A stretch of DNA of 64,000 bases, from the NCBI RefSeq assembly GCF_005144585.1, contig NZ_SSMQ01000007.1:186001-250000 (forward strand), read 5' to 3'. Positions 35,353-44,485 of this stretch are shown in pieces (position 1 is the stretch's first letter; every line of letters starts with the position of its first letter). Origin of the DNA: Polyangium fumosum. Its GTDB lineage: Bacteria > Myxococcota_A > Polyangia > Polyangiales > Polyangiaceae. The position numbers were made by a program, and so were the translations under genes. Under the pieces are notes generated by a model, which worked only from the letters and a program-made list of their open reading frames with translations, did no database searches and had not been told where the DNA came from.

Positions 35353-35601
35353 CTCGGTCCGGCCCGCCGCGATCCACGTTTTGAGCCTTGAATGAACCGT
35401 GGACGTCGTCGTCCAAGTTTTTTGGCCAAGCGGCGAACGGGAACCCGAGCCCGTTCGCGCGTGTTGGCTCGCTTGTGGCTCGCTTGCTTCCGATGCTTCG
35501 CTCCGTCGTGGGGCTCTTGCCCCCCGTTGGCCCGAGCGGAGAGCTCTGCTAGCCTCGGCACGTCCTTGTCGAACTCGGGTGCTTACCTGGGAGGAACTCG
35601 A

Positions 35602-36048
35602 ATGAACATGCGATTCTTTGCGATGCTCGGTGCAGTGGCTTGTATGGCGTTGGCGGGATGTGTCGTCGTCGACAACACCGGCAGCGGCGGCTCCGGTGGT
35701 GACGGCGGCTCGGGTCCGGGCGTCGGCGGCGGCGGTGGCCAGGGCGGCAACGGCGGCCAGGGCGGCCAGGGCGGCGCCGGCGGCTCCGGCGGCTCGGCCT
35801 GCACCGAATCCTGTGGCGAGGCGGCCTCGGATCCCGAGCTCACCTTCTGCGACACGCCCGACGGCAAGGCCGCGGACGAGCTCTACACCGCGGCGTATAG
35901 CTGCACCTGCGAGTCCGGCAACATCTGCGAGGCGCTCTGCAAGGACAGCCTCTGCACCGGCGGTGCCCCGAGCGCCGACTGCCTCGCCTGCATGAACGAT
36001 CCGGCGAAGTGCGGCCCCGCGGTCAGCGCTTGCGCGAACGACGTCTGA
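35602..36048 (+). CDS. Lipoprotein with Gly-rich linker and Cys-rich domain
   Basis: A 148-residue lipoprotein: lipobox ALAGC, then a ~40-residue GGxGG linker, then a compact domain with ten cysteines (ACTESCGEA, YSCTCESGNICEALCKDSLC, DCLACMNDPAKC). ATG at 35602 is preceded by GGGAGGAACTCGA. This linker style recurs in the lipoproteins at 45323, 51291 and 51883. Function unknown; probably a surface-displayed disulfide-rich module. Confidence 0.82.
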   Translation: MNMRFFAMLGAVACMALAGCVVVDNTGSGGSGGDGGSGPGVGGGGGQGGNGGQGGQGGAGGSGGSACTESCGEAASDPELTFCDTPDGKAADELYTAAYSCTCESGNICEALCKDSLCTGGAPSADCLACMNDPAKCGPAVSACANDV

Positions 36049-36072
36049 TCAGCCACGCATTCACCCATCGCG

Positions 36073-36113
36073 CGAGCGGCCTCCGGTTCTCCGGGGCCGC
36101 TCGCGGCCTTTTG
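36073..36113 (+). terminator. Rho-independent terminator
   Basis: A perfect 10-bp stem GCGAGCGGCC/GGCCGCTCGC (36073-36082 with 36096-36105), 13-base loop, then GGCCTTTT. It ends the lipoprotein transcript. Confidence 0.8.
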
Positions 36114-36158
36114 TGCACCAAAGGACGCCGGCGCGAAGGCGTGCTAACGAGCCGCTCC

Positions 36159-36932
36159 GTGAAGGCCATCATCATCGGCGCAGGCCGCGGCAGCCGGCTC
36201 CGCCACCTGACCGAAGAGATCCCGAAGACCCTGGTCCCCGTCCTCGGACGCCCGATGCTCGACGGCATCCTCGAGGCGCTCGCCGCCGGCGGCTTCTCCC
36301 GCAAGGACATCATCTTCATCTGCGGCTACAAGGCCGAGGTCATCAAGGCGCGGTACCCCGACCTGACCTACGTCGAGAACACGCGCTGGGAGCACAACAA
36401 CATCCTCGCCTCGCTGCTCTGCGCCCGCGAGCACCTCGCCGAGGGCTTCGTGTCCACGTACGCGGACATCGTCTACCGCCCCGAGATCGTCGCCGACCTC
36501 GTGCGCGCACCCTGGGACATCACGCTCGCCTGCGACACGGACTGGCGCAGGCGCTACCACGGCCGCTCGCAGCACCCGGAGACCGACGCGGAAAAGATGC
36601 GCGCGGACGACCGGCGTGTCGTGGAGCTGTCCCGGCGGATCGTGTCCGAGCAGGCGGCGGGCGAGTTCATCGGCGTGATGAAGCTCTCGGCCGGCGGCGC
36701 GCGGCGGTTCGTGCACGCCTACGACGAGGCGAAGGCCGCGCATCCGGAGGGCGTATTCCGCGAGGGACGCACGTTCGAGAAGGCGTACCTGATCGACCTC
36801 TTGCAGCACATGCTGGAGCGGGGCGAGGCGATGCACCGCGTGGACACGTTCGGCGGGTACATGGAGATCGACACCGTCGAGGATGCTTCGCTCGCCCAGT
36901 CGTGGTGGAGCGGAGGCCGGACGGACGCCTGA
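36159..36932 (+). CDS. Nucleotidyltransferase, phosphocholine cytidylyltransferase (LicC)-like
   Basis: A 257-residue NTP-transferase. The signature AIIIGAGRGSRLRHLTEEIPK with the G-x-G-x-R loop and catalytic Lys is at the N-terminus. The segment YVENTRWEHNNILASLLCA and YADIVY, with the metal-binding Asp, resemble LicC-type enzymes that make CDP-choline from CTP and phosphocholine. Other sugar-1-phosphate nucleotidyltransferases cannot be excluded. GTG at 36159 is chosen because the Rossmann strand starts at once; GTG 36141 is an alternative. Confidence 0.78.
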   Translation: MKAIIIGAGRGSRLRHLTEEIPKTLVPVLGRPMLDGILEALAAGGFSRKDIIFICGYKAEVIKARYPDLTYVENTRWEHNNILASLLCAREHLAEGFVSTYADIVYRPEIVADLVRAPWDITLACDTDWRRRYHGRSQHPETDAEKMRADDRRVVELSRRIVSEQAAGEFIGVMKLSAGGARRFVHAYDEAKAAHPEGVFREGRTFEKAYLIDLLQHMLERGEAMHRVDTFGGYMEIDTVEDASLAQSWWSGGRTDA

Positions 36933-36999
36933 AATCGCGGCGCGCCTGAAACGCCTGGCCGGCCCTGGGGTACGCTTGGGGGACAAAGGAGGCGCGGGC

Positions 37000-37728
37000 A
37001 TGCGGCGAGCTTGGGCCGAGGGCGTAGGGACGTTCATCGTGGTCTTCGCGGGGTGCGGGGCGGCGGCCGTGGGCGGGGCGGCGCTCGGGACGATCGGGAT
37101 CGCGCTCGCGTTCGGGCTCGCGTTCGCCGCCGCCGCGCTCGCGCTCGGGCCGGTGAGCGGGGCGCACCTGAACCCGGCCGTCACCGTGGCCGCCGCGCTC
37201 GCCGGGCGGATGCGGCCGCGTGACGTGTTGCCCTACGTCGCAGCGCAGAGCGCGGGCGCGACCGCGGGCGTTGGGCTCGCCGTGACGATCGCGCGGGGCA
37301 GGCCGGGCGGGGCGCCGGGCGTGTTCGACGCGCTCTCCGGCGGGTTCGGGCGGCACTCGCCCGGGTTCTACGGCGCGAACGCCGCGCTCGCTGCGGAGAT
37401 CGGCCTCTCGGCGATCCTCGCGTTCGTCCTGCTCGGTGGGGCAGAGCGCGCGCGCCCGGCCACGCAGCATGCGCTCTCGGCCGCGGCGGGCGGCATCGGC
37501 ATCACGCTCGTGCACCTCGTGGGCATGCCCGTCACGGGGCTGCCGGCGCATCCGGCGCGCGCGCTCGGCGTGGCGCTCTGCGCGGGCGGCGTCGCGCTCG
37601 ATCAGCTCTGGGTGTTCGTGCTCGGTCCGATCGTCGGCGGCGCGATCGCGGCGATGGCGCTTCGGATATTGTTCACGCCCGAACGATCGAGCGAAGGCGC
37701 ACGCGCGACGGCCGAGCGAGCGCGCTGA
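37000..37728 (+). CDS. Aquaporin-like MIP channel with altered second NPA box
   Basis: A 242-residue membrane protein of six hydrophobic segments. The first NPA box is intact (GAHLNPAVT). The second, expected as NPARS in GxPVTG...NPAR, reads LPAHPARALG: Asn is His and Ser is Ala, while the selectivity Arg is kept. The strong ribosome-binding site AAAGGAGG precedes the ATG at 37000. It should conduct water or small neutral solutes across the inner membrane; the His may change selectivity or block proton exclusion. Confidence 0.8.
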   Translation: MRRAWAEGVGTFIVVFAGCGAAAVGGAALGTIGIALAFGLAFAAAALALGPVSGAHLNPAVTVAAALAGRMRPRDVLPYVAAQSAGATAGVGLAVTIARGRPGGAPGVFDALSGGFGRHSPGFYGANAALAAEIGLSAILAFVLLGGAERARPATQHALSAAAGGIGITLVHLVGMPVTGLPAHPARALGVALCAGGVALDQLWVFVLGPIVGGAIAAMALRILFTPERSSEGARATAERAR

Positions 37729-37737
37729 GCGCCTCCC

Positions 37738-38706
37738 TCAGCCGAGCTGAAAACGAACGGCCGGCAGATCCACGGCGGCCGTGTCGACGACGAGCGTCTC
37801 GCCGCCGCGGACCACGTCACGCGGTCGTACGGGGGTGAAGCTTTCGTCGGGCTTCTTCCGGCGGCTCACGATGCGGCACGGCAAGCGGTCTTCGAGGTCC
37901 ATCACCGTCGCCTCGGCCAGCGACGCGCCGACCGTGACTTCGGCCGTCACGCGCACGACATCGTCGATCCGGTAGGCGGCGTGCACCCCCTCGTACGTCG
38001 CCTGGATGGCGATGAGCGGCGCGGAGAGCGCGCTCGTCGAGAACGACTGATCGAGCCCGAGCGCGCCGCCGACCTTCCCCGCGAGCCTCTGATCGAACAT
38101 GCGCATCACCACGCGCACGCTCGGATTCATGCGCTTTGCATCGAGCGCGATCTCCAGGTTCGCGAGGTCGTCGCTCGTCGCGCACACGACGGCCTTCGCG
38201 CGCTTGGCGCCGACCTTCTCCAGCAGCTCGTCACGACGCGCATCACCGATGTGCACGGGCACGCCCTTCTCGCGCACCTGCTCGATGAAGCCCTTCGTGT
38301 CGTTTTGCTCGATCGCCACGACGTCCTCGCCGAGGATGCAGAGCTCCTCGATCACGCGGTAGCCCACGTGCCCGACGCCGCACACCACGACGTGCCCGCT
38401 CATCATGTCGGTCATGATCGAGGTCCACACCTCCCGGCGTGTCGCGAGGTCGAGGAGCGACGCGCCGATCTTGAAGACGCCCTGCGCGAGCAGGAAGAGG
38501 CCCGCGAGCGGGGTCAACCAGAAGACGGCGCGCGCGACGGGCGTGTGAGGAAAAGGCTCGGTCGGCTCGAAGACGAGCAGCGTCCAGAGCGACCAGACCG
38601 TCTCGGAGAAGTCGGGCAGAGGCTCGCCGCCGCGCCGGAGATCCCAGCGCAGGACGAGCGTCGCGACGATGAGGTACAGGGCGGCGTAGAGGAGAGGCGG
38701 CCCCAT
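37738..38706 (-). CDS. Ion-channel-like protein with RCK/TrkA-N domain
   Basis: A 322-residue protein from the ATG at 38706. Two hydrophobic segments flank a short pore-like loop (WSLWTLLVFEPTEPF), followed by an NAD-binding RCK domain (HVVVCGVGHVGYRVIEEL, Rossmann GxGxxG) and a TrkA-C-like tail. The usual K+ filter TVGYG is absent from the loop, so ion selectivity is unclear. The frame is open upstream into the end of the EF-G gene (stop at 38775), and a start overlapping it is possible. It probably regulates or conducts cations in response to NAD(H). Confidence 0.72.
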   Translation of the reverse strand: MGPPLLYAALYLIVATLVLRWDLRRGGEPLPDFSETVWSLWTLLVFEPTEPFPHTPVARAVFWLTPLAGLFLLAQGVFKIGASLLDLATRREVWTSIMTDMMSGHVVVCGVGHVGYRVIEELCILGEDVVAIEQNDTKGFIEQVREKGVPVHIGDARRDELLEKVGAKRAKAVVCATSDDLANLEIALDAKRMNPSVRVVMRMFDQRLAGKVGGALGLDQSFSTSALSAPLIAIQATYEGVHAAYRIDDVVRVTAEVTVGASLAEATVMDLEDRLPCRIVSRRKKPDESFTPVRPRDVVRGGETLVVDTAAVDLPAVRFQLG

Positions 38707-38774
38707 GCGCCGCAGGACGTAGCCTGCGGCGGCGATGCGGAGCCTGACCGATCGGAAACGACGGCGCTTCGAGA

Positions 38775-40886
38775 TCAGTCTTCCTCTTCCGTGACCTTGA
38801 AGCCGCTGTCCTTGATGACCTTGTCCTGGACCATCGGCGGGCAGATCGCGAGGTGGTCGACGCTCATCGAGAACGTGCCCTTGCCCTGCGTCATGCTCTT
38901 TAGCTTCGACTCGTACTCGAGCACCTCGGAGAGCGGGACGTACGCGTTCACGATCGTCTGATCCTCGACCGTGTCCGTGCCGAGGATGCGGCCGCGACGG
39001 CTGTTGATGTCGCCGATCACGTCCCCCGTCGCCACGCTCGGCGCGACGACCTGCATCTTCACGACCGGCTCGAGCAGCACCGCGCCGGCCTGCGCCGCGG
39101 CGGCCTTGAAGGCCTTGCTGCCGGCCATCTGGAAGGCCGCGTCGGACGAGTCGACGTCGTGGTACTTGCCGTCGTAGAGACGCACCTTCAGGTCGACGAG
39201 CGGGAAGCCGGCGAGGAAGCCCTTCGCCATCGACTTCACGATGCCCTTCTCGACCGAGGGGATGAACTGGCGCGGGATCGCGCCGCCGACGACCGCGTCC
39301 TCGAAGACGAAACCCTCGCCGCGCGGCATGGGCTCCATGTCGATGTAACACACGCCAAACTGGCCGTGGCCGCCCGTCTGCTTCTTGTGTTTGCCCTCGA
39401 CGCCCGCGACGCGCTTCGTGATCGTCTCTTTGTAGGCGATGTGCGGCGCGCCGAGGCGGCAGTCGATGCCCACGCGGCGACGGATGCGCTCGACCGTGAT
39501 CTCGAGGTGCAACGAGCCGAGGCCCGACACCACGAGCTCGCGCGTCGTCTCCTCGATCGACACCGTGAGGCCCGGATCCTCCTCGGTGAGCTTGTAGAGC
39601 GCCGAGCTCACCTTGTCCTCGGCGCCTTTGCCCTCGAACTTCACGCCGCGCGAGAACAAGGCCGGCGGCAGCTCCGGCGCCGTGAACTGGAACGCGTGCT
39701 TCTCGTCGGAGAGCGTCTGGCCGCTCAGCGTGGACTTGAGCTTCGCGAGCGCGACGATGTCGCCGGCCTTCACCTCGTCGACGGCCTTCGCGTCTTTGCC
39801 GACGATGTTGAAGAGCTTGCCGACACGCTCGGCGTTGCCCGTCGACGCGTTGAGCAGCGAGCTGTCGGCCTTGAGCGTGCCCGAGAGGACACGCGCGAAC
39901 GACGTGCGCCCCGCGTGTGGATCGATCGAGGTCTTGAAGACGAACACCGCTGTCGGCGCGTCGATCGAGCTCGGCCGCTCGGCCGCAGCCGGCGTCGAAC
40001 CTACCTTGCCGCCGGGGACCGTACCCTTCCACGTCGGATGCGACGTGGGCGGCGGGACGAGCTCCACGATGCCGTCGAGCAGCGCCGCGACGCCGCTCGG
40101 GCGCGTGCCCGAGGCGAAGTACACGGGGACGATCTTGCCCTCGCGCACGGCGTCGCGCAGGCCCTGATCGAGCTCCTCCTGCGTGAGATCACCTTCGGTC
40201 AGGTACTTCTCGGTGAGCTCGTCGTTCGTCCCGGCGACGTCGTCGACGAGCCTCCCGCGGCCCGTCTCGAGCACGCTCGCGAGGTCGGCGGGCACCGCGC
40301 CCGCCGCGATCACGTTCGGCGCCTCAGGCTTGCCGATCCACGCCTTCTTCGTGCGCAGCGTGATGATGCCCTGGTAGTCGAGGCCCTCGCCGACGTGGTG
40401 CTCCATCACGGCGAGCGGCGCCTTGAGGCGCGCCTTGATCTCGGCGACGACGTCGTCGGGCTGCGCGTTCTCCGCGTCGACCTTCGTGACGACCACGAGG
40501 ATCGGCAGGCCTTGCGCGCGCGCCCAGCCGAAGACGCGCTCGGTGATCGGCTGCACGCCGTCCTTGCCGCTCACGACGAGGACCGCGGCGTCCACCGCGC
40601 CGAGCGCGAGGCGCGTCTCGGCGAGGAAGCTCCCCTCGCCGGGCGTGTCCACGACGTTCACCTTCTTGCCGTTCCAATGCAGGTAGGCGACGCTCGCTTC
40701 GAGCGAGGCGGCGTGGTCTTTCTCCTCGGCCGAGTCGTCGAGAACGCTCGACTTGTCGTCCACTTTGCCGAGCTTGGGCGTCGCCTTCGCCACGAAGAGC
40801 ATGGCCTCGGCGAGCGACGTCTTGCCGGCTCCTTTGTGTCCGATCAGAGCAACGTTGCGAATGTCGCTGGGCGCGGTCGTCGTCAT
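38775..40886 (-). CDS. Elongation factor G paralogue (EF-G2/FusA2-like)
   Basis: A 703-residue translational GTPase with the five-domain EF-G layout. G1 is GHKGAGKT, where true EF-G has AHIDAGKT. G3 is DTPGEGSF, where the catalytic His of DTPGH is replaced by Glu. G4 is TKVD rather than NKxD. Domain IV contains GHGQFGVCYIDMEP and domain V PLSEVLEYESKLKSMTQGKG. The altered G3 points to slow or different GTP hydrolysis and to the auxiliary EF-G class found beside the canonical one. ATG at 40886 is followed at once by the G-domain. The function of such paralogues is not settled. Confidence 0.82.
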   Translation of the reverse strand: MTTTAPSDIRNVALIGHKGAGKTSLAEAMLFVAKATPKLGKVDDKSSVLDDSAEEKDHAASLEASVAYLHWNGKKVNVVDTPGEGSFLAETRLALGAVDAAVLVVSGKDGVQPITERVFGWARAQGLPILVVVTKVDAENAQPDDVVAEIKARLKAPLAVMEHHVGEGLDYQGIITLRTKKAWIGKPEAPNVIAAGAVPADLASVLETGRGRLVDDVAGTNDELTEKYLTEGDLTQEELDQGLRDAVREGKIVPVYFASGTRPSGVAALLDGIVELVPPPTSHPTWKGTVPGGKVGSTPAAAERPSSIDAPTAVFVFKTSIDPHAGRTSFARVLSGTLKADSSLLNASTGNAERVGKLFNIVGKDAKAVDEVKAGDIVALAKLKSTLSGQTLSDEKHAFQFTAPELPPALFSRGVKFEGKGAEDKVSSALYKLTEEDPGLTVSIEETTRELVVSGLGSLHLEITVERIRRRVGIDCRLGAPHIAYKETITKRVAGVEGKHKKQTGGHGQFGVCYIDMEPMPRGEGFVFEDAVVGGAIPRQFIPSVEKGIVKSMAKGFLAGFPLVDLKVRLYDGKYHDVDSSDAAFQMAGSKAFKAAAAQAGAVLLEPVVKMQVVAPSVATGDVIGDINSRRGRILGTDTVEDQTIVNAYVPLSEVLEYESKLKSMTQGKGTFSMSVDHLAICPPMVQDKVIKDSGFKVTEEED

Positions 40887-41097
40887 GGTCGGTTCCTGTC
40901 CACGCCCTCGCGCTCCCCTTGTCGCAGGGCGGATCTCCCCTCTACGCCTGTTCGGTCGCCCTTGCCAGGGGGTTTGGGTTCGAAGCATTGCGGTTTGCGC
41001 GTCGAGCCCATGGGAGGACGGCAGCGCGTCAAGCCCCGCGCGGACCGCCCCAGACGGGAGCGGGCTCGGATAGCATCCGCCTCCCGCTCGGAGACAC

Positions 41098-41421
41098 ATG
41101 CAGGTCGCTCGTTTTGTCCTTCAGTTTGCGCTCGGAATCGCTCTGACCTACGCGCTGCTGCGCTGGGACAAGAGCGGCCTGTCCGAAGAGCAGAGGGAAC
41201 GCGCCTGGAACGCGGCGACGTGGGGGGCGGCGCTCCTGTGGTTCGGGCCCCTCTGCATACCGGCCTGGGGCTGGGTGACGCGGCGCGGAAAAGGGCGCCT
41301 GCACGCGCACTTCGGCTTTGCGCTCGGCGCCATCGTGACCTTGCTGATCGGGCTCGTGGTCCAAAGCGTCGACGCACTGTTCGTCTGGGCCGCCGGCTTG
41401 CCGCCCGAGACGCCGATCTGA
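41098..41421 (+). CDS. Small membrane protein, unknown
   Basis: A 107-residue protein with three predicted membrane segments (FVLQFALGIALTYALL, AALLWFGPLCIPAWGWV, FALGAIVTLLIGLVV) and a basic loop RRGKGR. No family is recognised. It is divergent from the EF-G-like gene (211 bp apart) and its stop is 14 bp from that of the convergent polX gene. Confidence 0.7.
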   Translation: MQVARFVLQFALGIALTYALLRWDKSGLSEEQRERAWNAATWGAALLWFGPLCIPAWGWVTRRGKGRLHAHFGFALGAIVTLLIGLVVQSVDALFVWAAGLPPETPI

Positions 41422-41435
41422 TGCTCGACGCTTGA

Positions 41436-43067
41436 TCAGCGGCGCGCGAGCAGCTTTCCGAAGGCCTCGGCGGAGAGCGTGTTCGCCACGTCCTTCGCCT
41501 CGCACCAGCCGCGCCGCGCTTGATCGAGGCCGAAGCGGACGTGCGCGGCCTGCTCCGCGTTCGACGCCCGGCTCGTGATCACGAGCTGCGCGCCCGTGTC
41601 CTTGACGGCCCGCGCGTAGCCGTCGGCGCCCGCGAGGAACGCGGGGCGCGCGTCGAGCCCGAGGAGCACGCCCTGCGCGCGGCAAACCTTCGCCACGGCC
41701 TCGACGTCGAACTGCTTCGGTTTGCCGCCGTTGAAGGGACGCGCGAGCACGTGGATACGCCCCGACTTCGCCGCGGCGATGAGCGCCTGCGTGAGCGATT
41801 TCTCGTCGAGGTCGGCCGCGTGGATCTCCCCGACCACGACGTCGACGTCCTCGCTCGCCCCGACCAAACCCTCCGCGCCGATGGACACCACCGCGCCGGC
41901 GAAGAGCGTCACCTTCCCCGCGTGCTTCTGCGCGTGCTCGACGTCGTGTCGCGACGCGCCGAGCACCACGAGCCACGCTGCGCCCGTCGCCTCGCACGCC
42001 GACGCGATCGCCGCGATGCCGTCCGCGTCGAGCTTCCCCCCCACGAAATCGCCACGCAGCTCCGCGCGCTCGACGAGCTTCGGCAGCTTCCCTTCCCGCG
42101 CCGCGTCGATCTCGCCGCGATCCTCGCGCAGCTCGGGCGGCACCCAGGCGAGCCCCACCGAGGCGAACACGTCCTCCTCGCGCTCGCCCGAGACGCGTTT
42201 GTCCTCCTGGAACACGCCCCACTCGCTGATCTTGAGCTTCCGGCGCACGCCGAGCGTGCGGATCGCGATGTTGTGCGCCTTCGACCCCGTGAAGTAGTGC
42301 ATCGCCGCGCCGAACGACTCCACGGGCACCACGCGCAGATCGACCTGCAAGCCGCTCTTCAAGAGCACGCTCGTCTTCGTGTCACCGTCCGCGAGCACCT
42401 TGTCCGTCGCCGGATCCGAGATGAGCTTCTTCCCGATCGCGACGCTCGTCTCCGCCGCGACGAGGATGTCCACGTCGCCCACGTTGTCCCTTCGCCTGCG
42501 GTAGCTCCCGGCGACCTCGATCTGCGCGACGCCCTCCGTCTCGCGCAGCCGCGCCACGATGGGCTCGACCTGCGCCTCGGCCTCGGCGAGCGAGATCCGT
42601 TTCCCGCGCGCCGCGCGCGCCGCGATGCCTTCGAGGATCTGCCCTTCGAGCTTCGGCCCCACGCCCTTCAGCGCGCGCAGCCGCCCTTCCCGCGCGGCCT
42701 TCTCCAGCTCCTCGATCGTGTCGATCCCGAGCCCCTCGTGGATCGCCTTCGCCCGCTTCGGCCCGAGCCCCGGCAGCTCCAGCAGGTGGATCAGGCTCTC
42801 CGGCGTCCGCGACTTCAGCTCGTGCAGGAGCGCGAGCTCACCCGACTCCGCGAGCTCGCGGATCTTGCCGGCCAGGTCCTTGCCGATGCCCGGCAGCTCC
42901 TCCAGCGAGCCCGGCCCCTTCTCGGGCAACGTGCTCACGGGCGAGGCCAGCGCGGAGACCGTGCGCGCGGCGCCCCGGTACGCGCGGACGCGGAACACGC
43001 TCGCGCCTTCGATCTCCAGGAGATCAGCGACCTGATCCAGCGTGCTCCCGATGGTTTCGTTGTCCAT
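41436..43067 (-). CDS. polX: DNA polymerase X family protein with inactivated PHP domain
   Basis: A 543-residue protein. Helix-hairpin-helix motifs (LPGIGKDLAGKI, LPGLGPKRAKAI, LKGVGPKLEGQI) lead into a family X polymerase core with GSYRRRRDNVGDVDILV and LQVDLRVVP, carrying the three catalytic Asp. The C-terminal PHP domain has lost its metal ligands: GDLHxHT is GDFVGGK, the HP of the LGHP segment is ARPF, and TDAH is TSRA. So gap-filling polymerase activity is expected but the 3'-5' exonuclease/AP-endonuclease seen in Bacillus-type PolX is not. ATG at 43067. Probable role: base-excision repair. Confidence 0.87.
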   Translation of the reverse strand: MDNETIGSTLDQVADLLEIEGASVFRVRAYRGAARTVSALASPVSTLPEKGPGSLEELPGIGKDLAGKIRELAESGELALLHELKSRTPESLIHLLELPGLGPKRAKAIHEGLGIDTIEELEKAAREGRLRALKGVGPKLEGQILEGIAARAARGKRISLAEAEAQVEPIVARLRETEGVAQIEVAGSYRRRRDNVGDVDILVAAETSVAIGKKLISDPATDKVLADGDTKTSVLLKSGLQVDLRVVPVESFGAAMHYFTGSKAHNIAIRTLGVRRKLKISEWGVFQEDKRVSGEREEDVFASVGLAWVPPELREDRGEIDAAREGKLPKLVERAELRGDFVGGKLDADGIAAIASACEATGAAWLVVLGASRHDVEHAQKHAGKVTLFAGAVVSIGAEGLVGASEDVDVVVGEIHAADLDEKSLTQALIAAAKSGRIHVLARPFNGGKPKQFDVEAVAKVCRAQGVLLGLDARPAFLAGADGYARAVKDTGAQLVITSRASNAEQAAHVRFGLDQARRGWCEAKDVANTLSAEAFGKLLARR

Positions 43068-43156
43068 GTTCTTCCTCTTCGCTCGCCTGCTCGCGCCAGA
43101 CCAGACTGCGAAAAGCAAATCACACGTCGGGTTTCTCGCGCTATATCCCGTCGCCC

Positions 43157-44353
43157 GTGAGGACCTCCTTCGCCGCAGCCAGCCTGTTCGTCCTGGCCGC
43201 TGCCGCTCCCGCCTCGGCGACCGTCGCCGCGCCCAACGCCGCGCCCCATGGCCCGACGGCCTGGGCCGACGCGTCGCGCGGCGGCATCCGCGGGCTCACC
43301 ATCGGCCCCATCGAGAGCCTCCGCCACGCCGGCAAAGGCTACGGCAGCCCCGCGAGCGGACGCGCGATGGACGAGGCCAAGGCGCTCGGCTCCACGTGGG
43401 TCAGCCTCACCCCCTTCGGCCGCGTGTGGGACCTCGCGCCGAACGGGATCGACCTCACCTTCGAGGCGCCGTTCGCCGAGAACCGCGCGAATGTCCTTCA
43501 CGCGATGGCGCAGGCGCACGCGCGTGGCCTCAAGGTCTTCCTCGTGCCGCACCTGTGGGTCGAGACCGGCGGATGGCGCGCGCTCATCGATCCGGGCGAC
43601 GACGCGGCCTGGGAGCGCTGGGCCGCGGCGTACAAGCGCTTCCTGCTCACCTGGGCCGAGGTCGCGGCCGAAGGCGGCGCCGAGATGCTCAGCGTCGGCG
43701 TCGAGCTCCGCAGCTTCGTCACGACGGGCCGCGCCGCCCTGTTTTACCCGATCATCCAGGAGGTCCGCCGGGTCTACCCGGGCCTCTTGACCTACTCGGC
43801 GAACTGGGACGACGCCGAGGACACGCTCATCTTCGGCGAGCTCGACCTCGTCGGGATCAACGCGTTCTACCCGCTCGCCGACAAGGACGGCGCCGGGCGC
43901 GAGGCGCTCCTCGCGGGCGGGCGCAAGGTGGCCGAGGGGATCGAGCGGCTCGCGGCGATGTGGGGGCGGCCGGTCGTGCTCACGGAGATCGGGTACACGA
44001 CCCGCAAGGATCCGGCGATCCGGCCCTGGGAGTGGCCCGACGGCATGAAGGACGTGACGATCGACGAGGAGGCCCAGGCCCTCGCGTACGAGGCGCTCCT
44101 CGCGCCGCTGCTCGACAGCCGCTCGTGCGCGGGCTTCTTCGTGTGGCGGTACTACGCCGACCCGGACGATGTCTCCCAGGAGGCCGCGTGGGGCTTCTCC
44201 CCGCGCGGCAAGCTCGCCGAGCTCGTCCTCCGCGACGCCTTCACCGCGCGCTGGGCCGCCGATGGCCCCGCGATCCTGGGTGACAACCTGGGTAGGCACC
44301 GCGCCCGCACCCCGGGACTTTTCGGCTGGGAGCTCTCCCCGCCCCTCTTTTGA
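43157..44353 (+). CDS. Secreted glycoside hydrolase-like TIM-barrel protein (GH113-like)
   Basis: A 398-residue protein with a Sec signal ending near ASA. The catalytic-type glutamates are in LSVGVELRSF (acid/base) and VVLTEIGYTT (nucleophile), spaced as in GH113/clan GH-A enzymes; WVSLTPFGR, FLVPHLWVE and FFVWRYYADP also fit. Substrate probably a beta-mannan or other polysaccharide; it may instead be a GTA-TIM-like domain protein. GTG start at 43157, divergent from polX. Confidence 0.72.
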   Translation: MRTSFAAASLFVLAAAAPASATVAAPNAAPHGPTAWADASRGGIRGLTIGPIESLRHAGKGYGSPASGRAMDEAKALGSTWVSLTPFGRVWDLAPNGIDLTFEAPFAENRANVLHAMAQAHARGLKVFLVPHLWVETGGWRALIDPGDDAAWERWAAAYKRFLLTWAEVAAEGGAEMLSVGVELRSFVTTGRAALFYPIIQEVRRVYPGLLTYSANWDDAEDTLIFGELDLVGINAFYPLADKDGAGREALLAGGRKVAEGIERLAAMWGRPVVLTEIGYTTRKDPAIRPWEWPDGMKDVTIDEEAQALAYEALLAPLLDSRSCAGFFVWRYYADPDDVSQEAAWGFSPRGKLAELVLRDAFTARWAADGPAILGDNLGRHRARTPGLFGWELSPPLF

Positions 44354-44485
44354 CCCGAAACCTTTGGACGTCCGGCGGTTGGACGTCCCACGAACGCCTG
44401 CGCCGGCCCTGGCACGGTTCTTCCTAGGCCCCTCTGCCACTCGGCCAGCCCCCTGGGCCTGGCCCATGCTGGCACAGGAGTCGAC

